The notes: generated by a model from the letters alone, not told the origin. 48,628 bases of DNA from JBOHTO01 sp050733695 (GCA_050733695.1 JBOHTO010000206.1:1-48628), one strand, 5' to 3'. Positions 1 through 7,545 are shown, counted from the stretch's first letter. Program-made: numbers and translations.

Positions 1-74
1 GGGGCATTCCTACCGCACGCGGCCAAGACAGCCGCGGCCATGAACGTCAAGGCCGTCAGACTGACCCGTTTCAC
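1..74 (-). CDS. Lipoprotein, N-terminal fragment (cut by window edge)
   Basis: Only the first 24 codons are inside the window. The GTG start (74-72) follows a strong ribosome binding site (AAAGGAGG, about 10 bases upstream). The peptide has two basic residues, a hydrophobic stretch and the lipobox LAAC, so it is exported and lipidated. It lies just beyond the attC site at 121-215, on the same strand as the other cassette genes, so it is probably the next integron cassette. The mature protein is outside the window and no function can be given. Confidence 0.7.
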   Translation of the reverse strand, partial: MKRVSLTALTFMAAAVLAACGRNA

Positions 75-120
75 GATCAACTCCTCCTTTGGCTGGAAGA
101 TCGACCACGGCTTCACTGGT

Positions 121-215
121 GCCTAACGCCTACGGTTCAGCTGCAGCCGAATCAAATAGAGCGCGCGTAGCGCGCGCACAATAGCCCGGCTGACTGCTGC
201 AACCGTTTGTTAGCG
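121..215 (-). other. attC recombination site 1 (end of mazEF cassette)
   Basis: Read on the minus strand the element begins CGCTAAC (215-209) and ends GTTAGGC (127-121). The latter is a perfect match to the attC R' core GTTRRRY. The inner arms (cggttgcagcagtcagcc near 206-188 and ggctgcagctgaaccg near 147-132) form an imperfect inverted repeat. That folded arm structure is what integron integrases recognise. It begins 2 bases after the mazF stop codon, the usual place for a cassette attC. Length is about 95 nt, within the known range. Confidence 0.75.
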
Positions 216-216
216 C

Positions 217-552
217 TCAGTAGATGCACGCATCCAGGATGGACAACACTTCCTCGAGCATTGCTGTCGAGGCCGTCCCAAGTCGCTTGGCCTTCCGGGA
301 TCGGTAGTCAATCGACTTCACCTGCTCCACCATCACGAAGCCGGTCACGCCATCCCCAGCAGGGACCGCCACATGGAACGGGTAGTCGCGGCGGGTATTG
401 GTAATGGGGCACGCGATGCACAGCCCGGTGTGTTTGTTGAAGAGATCGTTGCTGACGACCAGGGCGGGACGACGGCCGCGCTGTTCATGACCGGACTGTG
501 GGTCAAAGGTGAGCGCGATCAACTCTCCCTTCCGGGGGACATAGCCCGCCAC
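217..552 (-). CDS. mazF: MazF-type endoribonuclease toxin
   Basis: About 111 residues, the normal MazF length. MazF toxins cut single-stranded RNA at short sequences and stop translation. The protein follows the classical layout: an N-terminal YVPRKGELI segment, FDP..G.EQ.GRRPA, a central CPIT strand, YPFHV, and the conserved VEQVKSID segment. This resembles E. coli MazF more than the shorter EndoA type. The GTG start overlaps the mazE stop codon by one base (TAGTG), indicating translational coupling. An attC site begins 2 bases after the stop, so the pair travels as a gene cassette. Toxin-antitoxin cassettes are known to stabilise large arrays; that role here is inferred. Confidence 0.9.
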   Translation of the reverse strand: MAGYVPRKGELIALTFDPQSGHEQRGRRPALVVSNDLFNKHTGLCIACPITNTRRDYPFHVAVPAGDGVTGFVMVEQVKSIDYRSRKAKRLGTASTAMLEEVLSILDACIY

Positions 553-800
553 TACCAGACCTCTCGGCCGACCGGGGTCCCCCAATTCAGTTCCTCGGGT
601 TTGTAGTCCTTCGGGACGCGGCGAACAAGTGCACGCAGGTCGCGCGCGCCACGTACGCGATGCACGGGGGTCACAATCAGAGCGCCCTTGTGCACTGCCA
701 CATCCACGGCATCGCCCACCTCGATGTCGGCGTCGGACAGCAGGGTCTTGCTCAACCGCAACCCTTGGCTGTTGCCCCATTTCTGGATCTTGGTGATCAT
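552..800 (-). CDS. mazE: MazE-type antitoxin, AbrB-fold
   Basis: 82 residues. The N-terminal half is an AbrB/SpoVT-like DNA-binding fold (KWGNSQGLRLSK, GDAVDV, GALIVTPV) of the kind that autoregulates the operon. The C-terminal tail ends in NWGTPVGREVW, close to the toxin-binding end of E. coli MazE (WGEPKDKEVW). A GGAGGAG ribosome binding site lies just upstream of the ATG. It precedes mazF with a one-base overlap. It is the first gene of its cassette, lying just inside attC site 2. Confidence 0.9.
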   Translation of the reverse strand: MITKIQKWGNSQGLRLSKTLLSDADIEVGDAVDVAVHKGALIVTPVHRVRGARDLRALVRRVPKDYKPEELNWGTPVGREVW

Positions 801-868
801 TGTGCTCTCCTCCGAAGGCTATCCGAAGTATAGCCCGACCGATTCACCGAGGCAATACCCTGATGTAG

Positions 869-970
869 CGCTAACGTGATGCCGATCAGCGGCCGACGCG
901 GCCACTGCGACCATTCGATTCTACGGCGCCGCGTCCCGCAGCTGCGGTCTGCGGCATTGGCGGGTTATGC
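869..970 (-). other. attC recombination site 2
   Basis: On the minus strand the element starts GCATAAC (970-964) and ends GTTAGCG (875-869), with short complementary arms (atgccg / cggcat) inside the cores. It lies 35 bases after the stop of the hydrolase remnant and about 70 bases before mazE, so it separates those two cassettes. The core sequences match the other sites here (CGCTAAC/GTTAGCG and GCATAAC/GTTATGC recur), but the arms pair less well than in sites 1 and 4. Confidence 0.6.
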
Positions 971-1005
971 GGCGGCTGCGTTGCGCCGCACTCCGGGCAG
1001 CCTGC

Positions 1006-1356
1006 TCAGCCGGCGTCACTCATGCTCTCCCGTTCTTTGGCTTTCCCGTTATGCTGGGGCGGCACCCTGATGAAGTCGACCATGAGCGACACGGCCGCTG
1101 CCGCGTGCGTCTCGAGCAGCATGTGGCCGGCGTCGAAGACGTGGGCTTCCATCCTCGGCAGAGCCTGCATCCATGACAACGTTTCGGCGAGATCGAAAAA
1201 TGGATCGTGCCGTCCCCAGAGCATCAGGGCAGGCGGTTGCCGGCGCTTGAGATAGTCGGCGATGGCGTCGAAGCGGGCGATGTAGTGCCCATAGTCCGCG
1301 ATGAGCGCTCGCTCCTTGTCCATCCGCTCCGGCAATTTCATCAACTGCATTCGCAT
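1006..1356 (-). pseudogene. Alpha/beta hydrolase, C-terminal remnant
   Basis: About 116 residues matching only the C-terminal 40% of an alpha/beta-fold hydrolase (usual length near 280). It retains the loop with the acid residue (ALMLWGRHDPFF) and the catalytic histidine loop (DAGHMLLE). The nucleophile elbow (GxSxG) and oxyanion region are missing. It therefore cannot be a normal hydrolase alone. It starts 12 bases after the stop of the upstream secreted protein and shares its cassette. It is probably a remnant left by recombination or deletion, though it could still be translated. Confidence 0.65.
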
Positions 1357-1368
1357 GCCGGGCCGACC

Positions 1369-2220
1369 TCAGCGATCCGGAGACCTTCTGGAACGATCGC
1401 CATAGTAGACGATCGCGTTGGCAATGTTCTCAAGCGTAGCCGGATCGTTGGCCATTCCCGTGAAGAACATTCGACCCACTGGGATTCTCGAGCGATCAGT
1501 TCCCGTGACGGGAACAAGTTGCGGCTCGGAGCCAAGGCCGAGGATACGCCGGCCGGCTTCGACATCATAGAAGCCGAAGGCCGACCAGATCTTCCCAGGA
1601 TAGCGGTCGGCGAGCTCCCCGGGAAACCCGAATCCACGTCGCTCGCAGTGTCGAGCGCCGTAGATCGCCAGCCCCTTCATCTGCTTATCCAAGATCTCGC
1701 GGCGGATCAGTTCCCGAATAGCTCCTCCTCGGTTCGCACGTGCTGGGTCATCGCCAGCAAGGACTCGCACGCGCCTCTCGCGCGTCAACTGTCTGTTGAC
1801 ATCGCTGACAGCCCGGAGAAAAGCCTCGTACACTGGCGACTCCCACACTTCCGCGCCGCGTGCGGTACTCCATACTTGGCGTAGTTGGTCGCGGGAAAGC
1901 CGTTCGCCCTCGAGTATCAGACGATCGAGCAGAGGCTGCTGCGCGACATCGCCGAACTCCACGACAATGACGGCCACACGGCGGGCGAAGTCGGGGTGAC
2001 GGACCAAGGCTATGCGCAGGTCGGCGTCATTCTGATCGCCGTGTCCCTCGCCGAGACAGATCACATCGGCGTGCTCCCACGCGGCAAGAATCCCGTCCAC
2101 GATGCCGCGCAGATCAGTCGTGGCCTCCGTAGCGGGAGTTTGCGCAGTCACCCGAGGAAGGGGAGTGAACACGAGCAACGAGACGGCACCGAGGAGGAGG
2201 CGTTCGTTCCACGGTCGCAT
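1369..2220 (-). CDS. Secreted protein of the EreA/ChaN-like superfamily
   Basis: 283 residues. The N-terminus is a signal peptide (RLLLGAVSLLVFTPLPRVTAQ) and the rest is probably periplasmic. The mature part has VICLGEGHGDQND followed by VAVIVVEFGD, the pattern of the erythromycin-esterase/ChaN-like fold (a GExH motif, then a strand ending in E). The C-terminal half has a conserved-looking AIYGARHCERRGFG segment with another histidine. The ATG follows a GGAG site at good spacing. The substrate is unknown. It is the lead gene of an integron cassette and may be an accessory hydrolase. The superfamily assignment rests on motifs only. Confidence 0.6.
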   Translation of the reverse strand: MRPWNERLLLGAVSLLVFTPLPRVTAQTPATEATTDLRGIVDGILAAWEHADVICLGEGHGDQNDADLRIALVRHPDFARRVAVIVVEFGDVAQQPLLDRLILEGERLSRDQLRQVWSTARGAEVWESPVYEAFLRAVSDVNRQLTRERRVRVLAGDDPARANRGGAIRELIRREILDKQMKGLAIYGARHCERRGFGFPGELADRYPGKIWSAFGFYDVEAGRRILGLGSEPQLVPVTGTDRSRIPVGRMFFTGMANDPATLENIANAIVYYGDRSRRSPDR

Positions 2221-2322
2221 GTCACACTCCGGTGCCAGAGATATGCGCGCTGCGGGACGCGATACCTATTCGACAGCAGATTGATCCTCCGCGTTGCGCT
2301 TCCGTCGATCCATCAACTGTCG

Positions 2323-2393
2323 GCATAACGCCTGAACTGAGCTGCGGGGCGGCCAGGGCGCAGCTCTGACCACGGTAGGGCGGCCGGCCGCCC
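2323..2393 (-). other. Left part of IS-split attC site 3 with palindromes
   Basis: GCATAAC at 2323-2329 reads GTTATGC on the minus strand, the R' end expected just upstream of the secreted-protein cassette. Beside it are an 8-bp stem (GAGCTGCG 2339-2346 with CGCAGCTC 2359-2366) and a 16-bp perfect palindrome at 2378-2393. The IS1182-family element starts 15 bases farther on. The stretch 2221-2582 holds no gene: only this site, the palindromes and the IS end. Confidence 0.45.
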
Positions 2394-2408
2394 CGTCGGC
2401 TCCAGTGA

Positions 2409-4107
2409 GAGACTGTGTGAAAACTTCTCGGTTTTTCTGGCAGTGGATTGAGAATGGGATTTCACGGTTGGTCGCTTGCTGCTCATGCTCCGGTCAAGTT
2501 GGAAGCGATGTGTCTTGCGCTCGCTGAGCGCTGGCTGCAGCGCTAGCTGGTGCGTTCACGAAAGAAGAGCGGCCACAGTGTCTCAGGCCAGCGCCGTCAT
2601 CATCCGCGGCACGCCGACGAGAGTGATGACTCGCCTCAAGTTGTAGGCGAGCACCGTCAGGCTGAACTCCGCACCGACCTTCTCAAGCCCCTTCATCAGA
2701 AAGTAGCCCTGGTCCATCCCCCGCTTCATCGAGCCAAACGGATGCTCGACGATGGCTTTGCGGCGCGTCAACAACTCGGGCTGGGCCCTGAGACGCCGCT
2801 CCATCGCCTCGAGCACTGCCTCGTCCACCCAGCGCGTAATGCGGCGTGACTGCTGGTTCCTCGTACACCGGGCCTTCATCGCGCACCGCCCACAGGCTCC
2901 CGTGCTGTAGTAGCGCATTCCGCGACCCCCTTCGACCGTCGAGAAGCGATACGTCAGGATCTCCCCCGCAGGACACCGATAGCGATCTTCGGCAGCATCG
3001 TACTTGAAATCATCCTTGGTGAAGAGTCCGTGCTTCGCGTTGGCCGACGTACGGGGCCGCGGCACCGTGGGCGTGATCCCCGCCTCGAGGCACGCCGTGA
3101 TCTCGGGGCCGTTGTAGTAGCCCATGTCGGCGACCACCTGCAGATGATCGGAGTCCAACACCTCGTTGGCCGCCTTCGCCATGGGGCTCAGGTAGTCTCG
3201 GTCGGTCGCATCGTTCGTCACGTCATTGGCAACGATCAGCTTGTGCTTCTCGTCGACTGCCGTCTGCACGTTATAGCACACGTCCACCCCGCCGTAGACC
3301 TTCATGCTGCGGCTCTCAGGATCGGTCTCGGAGCGCTGGCTCTCGCCGCTCGCCTCCAATTCGCCGCAGAGGCTCTCGTACCGGGTCCTTCGCTCGTGGA
3401 GCGCGTCGATCTTCTCTTCGAGCGCCGCCGCTGTCGCCACCGAGCTGCCAGGCTCGGAGCGGTCTTGCGTGTCCATCTCCCTCAAATACTCGGTGATTCG
3501 AGCGTCGATCTCACGAATCCGCCGCTCCAGGCTCGCCGCCGTGAAGTTTCGCTTCTTGCTGTTCACCGCCCTGAACTTGCTGCCATCGATCGCCACCAAC
3601 TCTCCAGCGAACAGATCGAGCTGCTTACAAAGCAGCGTGAACTCCCGGCACACCTGCTTGAGCGCCTTGGTATTGTCGCGGCGGAAATCGGCGATCGTCT
3701 TGAAGTCGGGCGTGAGCTTACGCATGAGCCACATGAGCTCCACGTTGCGCCCGGTCTCCCGCTCCAGTTTCCGGCTTGAGCGCAGTCGGTTGAGATACCC
3801 GTAGACATAGAGCCGAAGGAGGTCGCCTGGATCGTACGCGGGACGGCCCGTCTCGCTCGCAGTCGCCCGCTGGAAGCCCAGCGCCTTGAGGTCCAATGAG
3901 GCGACGAACGCATCGATGAACCGCACCGGGTTCTCCGCCGTGACGTACTCATCGAGCACCTCAGGGAAGAGCAGCTGTTGCTCTCGGTCCGCACCGCAGA
4001 TATAGCCCATAGCAGAACCTCACGTCGGGTTGCAGAAAAGGCGTGACCATTCTACAACGGGACGCGCCGATTGTACCATCGGCAAATCGGAGTTTTCACA
4101 CAGTCTC
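2409..4107 (-). mobile_element. IS1182-family insertion sequence
   Basis: A 1.7-kb element bounded by 17-bp perfect inverted repeats, GAGACTGTGTGAAAACT at 2409-2425 and its complement at 4091-4107, with one transposase gene inside. No clear target duplication is visible. It sits between two attC core sequences (GTTAGAT side at 4115-4121, GCATAAC side at 2323-2329), so it appears to have inserted into or beside an attC. Confidence 0.85.
2583..4010 (-). CDS. IS1182-family transposase
   Basis: 475 residues, full length for the family. The N-terminal part has the DUF772-type region (YVTAENPVRFIDAFV, GRPAYDPGDLLRLYVYGYLN). It is followed by a DDE nuclease domain starting at ELVAIDGSKFRAVNSK, an inserted coiled-coil stretch, a cysteine-rich segment (CGRCAMKARCTRN) and the C-terminal VEHPFGSMKRGM segment carrying the final acidic residue region. 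There is no internal stop, so the enzyme may be active. It catalyses cut-and-paste movement of the surrounding element. Confidence 0.9.
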   Translation of the reverse strand: MGYICGADREQQLLFPEVLDEYVTAENPVRFIDAFVASLDLKALGFQRATASETGRPAYDPGDLLRLYVYGYLNRLRSSRKLERETGRNVELMWLMRKLTPDFKTIADFRRDNTKALKQVCREFTLLCKQLDLFAGELVAIDGSKFRAVNSKKRNFTAASLERRIREIDARITEYLREMDTQDRSEPGSSVATAAALEEKIDALHERRTRYESLCGELEASGESQRSETDPESRSMKVYGGVDVCYNVQTAVDEKHKLIVANDVTNDATDRDYLSPMAKAANEVLDSDHLQVVADMGYYNGPEITACLEAGITPTVPRPRTSANAKHGLFTKDDFKYDAAEDRYRCPAGEILTYRFSTVEGGRGMRYYSTGACGRCAMKARCTRNQQSRRITRWVDEAVLEAMERRLRAQPELLTRRKAIVEHPFGSMKRGMDQGYFLMKGLEKVGAEFSLTVLAYNLRRVITLVGVPRMMTALA

Positions 4108-4121
4108 GCAAATCGTTAGAT
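4108..4121 (-). other. Right part of IS-split attC site 3
   Basis: GTTAGAT at 4115-4121 reads ATCTAAC on the minus strand, the same core (RYYYAAC) as in attC site 4. It touches the right end of the IS1182-family element. Together with the core at 2323-2329 it would bound one attC between the HIT cassette and the next cassette. The arms cannot be matched confidently, so part of the site may have been lost. Confidence 0.4.
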
Positions 4122-4139
4122 GGCGTGGATTCACATACT

Positions 4140-5197
4140 AAGTGCAACACCTCAGGCGATCCCGGAAACTAGTGGGGTGACCTGGAATAGGCTAGGCTTC
4201 AATCCTCCGCCAAGAGAAAGGAAGCCATGACCTATCGCCAGATCACCCTGCAGGAAAGGTACGCTCTTGCCGTGCTCTCTCGCCAAGGGCTGAGCCTTCG
4301 CGCGGTTGCCCGGGCCCTGAGCCGCGCCCCGAGCACGATCAGCCGGGAGCTCCGCCGAAACGCCACCCGTTACGACGGCAGCTACCGGTACCTGCTGGCG
4401 AACTTCTACACCAACGGTCGCCGCTCGCGCTCGCGCCGGAACACCCGGTTCACCGCGGCGGACTGGGCGGCCGTTTCGGCCGGGCTCCGGGAAGACTGGA
4501 GCCCGGAACAGATCGTCGGCCGGTTCCGCCGCGGTCGCCGCCTCTCGATCAGTCACGAGACCATCTATCGCTATGTGTGGCAGGACAAGCAGCGCGGGGG
4601 GACGCTGTGGCACCACCTGCGGAATGCCTACAAGCCTTTCCGGAAACGTTATGGCCGTTATGACAGCCGGGGCCGACTTGCCGGGAAGCGCCACCTGTCG
4701 GAGCGACCGGCCGGGGCAACCAACCGCTCGCGCTTCGGTCACTGGGAGGGCGACACGGTCCTCGGTAACACGCAGCACGGCGCCTGCATCGTGACGCTCG
4801 TGGAGCGGAAGTCGGGGTTCACCGCGATCGGCCTGCTTGCGCGGCGGGCCGCCCCGGAGGTGAACGCCCGCCTGCGACAACTCATTGCCGCGCAACCGCG
4901 TCAGGTGCGGACCATCACCCTCGACAACGGAACCGAGTTCCATAGCTACAAGGCGCTCGAGCAACTCGTGCCCGCCAAGTGCTACTTCGCGACCCCGCAC
5001 CATGCCTGGGAACGCGGCACGAACGAGAACACGAACGGGCTGATCCGACAGTACTTGAAGAAGCGCACGAGTATGGAGCACCTCACCCCGCGCGATTGTC
5101 AACGCATCGCCGATAGGCTCAACCGCCGACCACGCAAGCGGCTCGCCTATCGCACACCCGAGGAGGTTTATGTCCCCTGACGATCAGTGTTGCACTT
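4140..5197 (+). mobile_element. IS30-family insertion sequence
   Basis: A transposase gene is flanked by inverted AAGTGCAACAC (4140-4150) and GTGTTGCACTT (5187-5197). The outer limits of the element are uncertain because similarity between the ends fades outside these 11 bases. It lies between the HIT gene stop codon (5234) and the IS-split attC, so it inserted in the 3' untranslated part of that cassette. Confidence 0.75.
4227..5180 (+). CDS. IS30-family transposase
   Basis: 317 residues, the usual IS30 length. The N-terminal helix-turn-helix region (YRQITLQERYALAVL, SLRAVARALSRAPSTISREL) binds the terminal repeats. The DDE catalytic core is complete: D in HWEGDTVLG, D in TLDNGTEF and E in GTNENTNGLIRQ. 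An AAGGAAG ribosome binding site precedes the ATG. It is the only plus-strand gene inside the minus-strand cassette array, which fits a late insertion. Confidence 0.92.
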   Translation: MTYRQITLQERYALAVLSRQGLSLRAVARALSRAPSTISRELRRNATRYDGSYRYLLANFYTNGRRSRSRRNTRFTAADWAAVSAGLREDWSPEQIVGRFRRGRRLSISHETIYRYVWQDKQRGGTLWHHLRNAYKPFRKRYGRYDSRGRLAGKRHLSERPAGATNRSRFGHWEGDTVLGNTQHGACIVTLVERKSGFTAIGLLARRAAPEVNARLRQLIAAQPRQVRTITLDNGTEFHSYKALEQLVPAKCYFATPHHAWERGTNENTNGLIRQYLKKRTSMEHLTPRDCQRIADRLNRRPRKRLAYRTPEEVYVP

Positions 5198-5233
5198 CAA
5201 ACTTGACCCTACGTGGCCCGAGGGCGAGCATCC

Positions 5234-5677
5234 TCAACCGGCCGGACTCCGCACCATCAGACGGGCGAGGGTCGCCGCAATCTCGTCCAAGTGCGAGCGC
5301 TCGGGCCGACGATGGTAGTACTCAGGACTGAACTTCAAGCCGAATCCGTCGCCGCGGAAGCGCGGAAAGACGTGAAGGTGTACATGGAGGACCTCCTGCA
5401 TGGCGGCCTCCCCATCGGCGAGAAAGAAGTTCACGCCTTCACACTGTAGTGTGCTGGTACGGAGCGCCGCTGCTGCTGCGTGGCCGACCCGCATGAGGTG
5501 GGCGGCCAATTCGGCATCGATGTCGGCGAGATACGCGCCGTGTCGCACGGGGATTACCAGCAGATGCCCTGGGTTCACGGGCTGGATGTCCATGAAGGCG
5601 GCACAGCGGTCATCGCGATACACAAAGCTGGCCGGAAGGTCGCCGGCAAGGATGCTACAGAAGATGCAGTCTGTCAT
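5234..5677 (-). CDS. HIT-family nucleotide hydrolase/transferase
   Basis: 147 residues. It starts MTDCIFCSILAGDLPAS, the typical N-terminus of bacterial HIT proteins, and carries the histidine triad HVHLHVFPRF that performs nucleotidyl transfer or hydrolysis of nucleoside monophosphate adducts. The FCSI and NPGHLLVIPVRH segments are also family signatures. It is cytoplasmic. The gene follows attC site 4 on the minus strand and is the second cassette of the array. The IS30 element lies just past its stop. No strong ribosome binding site is visible. The exact substrate is unknown. Confidence 0.88.
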   Translation of the reverse strand: MTDCIFCSILAGDLPASFVYRDDRCAAFMDIQPVNPGHLLVIPVRHGAYLADIDAELAAHLMRVGHAAAAALRTSTLQCEGVNFFLADGEAAMQEVLHVHLHVFPRFRGDGFGLKFSPEYYHRRPERSHLDEIAATLARLMVRSPAG

Positions 5678-5773
5678 TCTCGTTCGTGTAGGAGCTGCGA
5701 GAAGATGATCTCCTGTTGATGCCGCAGCGGAAGAACCTAGCGAGCGGCCGTCGTTCTTCCGACGCTGAGGTCC

Positions 5774-5885
5774 ATCTAACGGAAACGCGTTCTGCTGCGG
5801 GGCATCATGATAGATGCGGCCAGCGAGCGTAGCGAGCAAGGCCGCCTCCTTACCGAAAGCCGGCAGCAGCAACGCGGTGTTAGCG
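5774..5885 (-). other. attC recombination site 4 (end of HNH cassette)
   Basis: The best attC in the window. On the minus strand it runs from CGCTAAC (5885-5879) to GTTAGAT (5780-5774), the latter fitting GTTRRRY exactly. The arms pair well: CGCGTTgCTGCTGC next to the first core is matched by GCAGCAGAACGCG next to the last, with one unpaired-base asymmetry, as in true attC sites. Length is 112 nt. The TAA stop of the HNH gene lies inside the first core, a common cassette feature. Confidence 0.82.
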
Positions 5886-6455
5886 CGCGCCTGCCTGACC
5901 GGCGGCCTTGTACCATCGAGCGATGAGGCCGATCTTTAACAAATGTCGATTGGCTGCGACGTAACGGCCGAACCACGAGAGAAGGCCGTCCCAGTCTTCC
6001 AGTGAGCCTGGTGGCTGCAACTCCCACCCGAGCTCCGCCAGGGTCCAGTTGGACTTGGCGCTGTTTCGACGCATCGACGTTGTTACCCAGTTCGCCTCCG
6101 CATCCTCACCCCCGCGAGCGACCGGCACGATGTGGTCTACGGTAGGTGACAGTTCCCAAAACGCTTCGTGGGTTTCACTCATCCTCCAGTTTGAGTGAAA
6201 CGGGAACTCAGCGGGCAACTCCACGGACAGGACCCGGAGCGCGCCGGGGAAGACGAGTCGACTCCCCGAGTACCTGTCGATGAACCCGTCTCTCAGAAAT
6301 ACCTTGGTCGCTTCGAGCTCTCCGTATTTCCGCTCCACGGCGGCAATAGGCTCGAACGGATACTCCTCTTTGACGTATTTGGCAGCGGTTGCGCGATCGC
6401 CCGTTGCGAGCGCGCCACAGACTGAGGCTAAAATGGCGCTACGGTCGGCTGGCAC
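5880..6455 (-). CDS. HNH endonuclease-like protein
   Basis: 191 residues from a GTG start. The C-terminal half has the HNH/betabeta-alpha metal motif: DHIVPVARGGEDAEANWVTT then MRRNSAKSNW, giving the DH, N and N positions. The N-terminal half (VERKYGELEATKVFLRDGF) is helical and of unknown role; RYSGSRLVFPGALR precedes the nuclease core. There are no zinc-binding cysteine pairs around the HNH. It is the first cassette after intI and attI, the place where a newly captured cassette normally sits. It may be a defence or homing-type nuclease, but the target is unknown. Confidence 0.8.
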   Translation of the reverse strand: MPADRSAILASVCGALATGDRATAAKYVKEEYPFEPIAAVERKYGELEATKVFLRDGFIDRYSGSRLVFPGALRVLSVELPAEFPFHSNWRMSETHEAFWELSPTVDHIVPVARGGEDAEANWVTTSMRRNSAKSNWTLAELGWELQPPGSLEDWDGLLSWFGRYVAANRHLLKIGLIARWYKAAGQAGAR

Positions 6456-6477
6456 TGAGACTCGGTCGGTTGCGGCA

Positions 6478-6540
6478 CGCTAACTGATATTGGGCCGCGC
6501 TATCTCCGGCCCATTCCCCCCAAGTCTGCCACCCCGCGCC
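6478..6540 (-). other. Candidate attI site
   Basis: CGCTAAC at 6478-6484 reads GTTAGCG on the minus strand, identical to core sequences at the other cassette borders. It lies between the intI stop codon (6541) and the first cassette gene (GTG at 6455), where an attI must be when intI points toward its array. Weaker integrase-binding repeats cannot be defined by eye, so the left and right limits are nominal. Confidence 0.55.
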
Positions 6541-7545
6541 CTATTCCGCCAATCCGCCCAATAGATCGCCCAGCTCCCCGCGATCGGCCGGACTCGTGAC
6601 CCCCAACCCCCCACGGTTCAACACGTGCGTGTAGATCATCGTGGTCGTTACGTCCCGGTGCCCCAACAGCTCCTGGACAGTGCGGATGTCGGAGCCGTTC
6701 TCGAGCAAATGCGTCGCGAACGAATGCCGCAGCGTGTGACAACTCGCCCGCTTCAGAATTCCGCTGCGCCGCACGGCCGCAGCCATCGCGCGCTGCATCG
6801 CCGATTCGTGCCTGTGGTGGCGCCGGGACTGCCCCGACGCGGCATCCCGGTAACGCCGGCCGGCCGGAAAAACCCACTGCCAGGGCAGAGTCCGGCCCGC
6901 AGTGGGATACTTGCGCCCCAACGCCCCAGGCAACTCGACCCACCCGGCATCGGCGCCGAACTCGCAGTCGGCGCGATGCAGCGACGCCACCTGGTCCAAC
7001 TGCATGGCCAAAGGCTCCCGCAAGATCGCCGGCAGCACCGTGACTCTGTCCTTGGAGCCCTTCCCTCGCCGAATCCACAACTCCCCTCGGGCAAGATCGA
7101 CGTCCTTGACCCGGAGGCAGAGGCACTCGAGCAGTCGGGCGCCGCTTCCGTAGAGCACCAGCCCGATCAGCCGCGACACGCCCTGAAGCTCCGCCAGGAC
7201 CCGGCGGACCTCCGCGACCGTGAGCACCACGGGCAACCGCGTTGGCTGCTTCGCCCTCGGTAACTGCCCAAGTGCCCCCAAGGGACGCCGCAGCACCTCG
7301 CCGTAGAGGAACAGCAGCGCTGCCAGCGCCTGATTAAGGCTGCTCGAACCGAGCTGCCGCTCCACAGCGAGATGCGTCAGGAACACCCTCACCTCCTCCT
7401 CCCCCATCTCGGATGGATGCCGAAGGCCGTGAAAGCGCACGAAACGACGCACCCACCCCGTATACGCCTCCTCGGTCCGTGGACTGAAATGCCGCAGCCG
7501 CAGGTTGGACCGCAGGAGATGCAGGAGTTTCGATTTGGGCTGCAC
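6541..7545 (-). CDS. intI: Integron integrase IntI
   Basis: 334 residues from a GTG start with a GGAG site 5 bases upstream; an ATG at 7614 would add 23 residues. IntI is a tyrosine recombinase that joins attC and attI sites. The N-terminal SAM-like domain is typical (HFSPRTEEAYTGWVRRFVRFHG). Catalytic residues are present: R in GARLLE, K in GKGSKDR, HTLRH, LLGH and the nucleophile Y in TMIYTHV. The IntI-specific insertion is clear (LGRKYPTAGR, PWQWVFPA, RRHHRHES), which separates it from XerC/D. It is transcribed toward the cassettes, the reverse of class 1 integrons; the same layout is known from Treponema. Confidence 0.95.
   Translation of the reverse strand: MQPKSKLLHLLRSNLRLRHFSPRTEEAYTGWVRRFVRFHGLRHPSEMGEEEVRVFLTHLAVERQLGSSSLNQALAALLFLYGEVLRRPLGALGQLPRAKQPTRLPVVLTVAEVRRVLAELQGVSRLIGLVLYGSGARLLECLCLRVKDVDLARGELWIRRGKGSKDRVTVLPAILREPLAMQLDQVASLHRADCEFGADAGWVELPGALGRKYPTAGRTLPWQWVFPAGRRYRDAASGQSRRHHRHESAMQRAMAAAVRRSGILKRASCHTLRHSFATHLLENGSDIRTVQELLGHRDVTTTMIYTHVLNRGGLGVTSPADRGELGDLLGGLAE

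Noticed and set aside
217..780. A 187-residue start for MazF
   Set aside because: The extra N-terminus is a shadow of mazE in another frame. The GTG at 552 gives normal MazF length and the usual one-base overlap.
2378..2393. The GC palindrome as a transcription terminator
   Set aside because: No T run follows on either strand; it is more likely part of a hairpin-rich cassette end or IS target.
4152..5102. A long open frame antisense to the IS30 transposase
   Set aside because: The plus-strand transposase has a full DDE triad and helix-turn-helix; the antisense frame has none.
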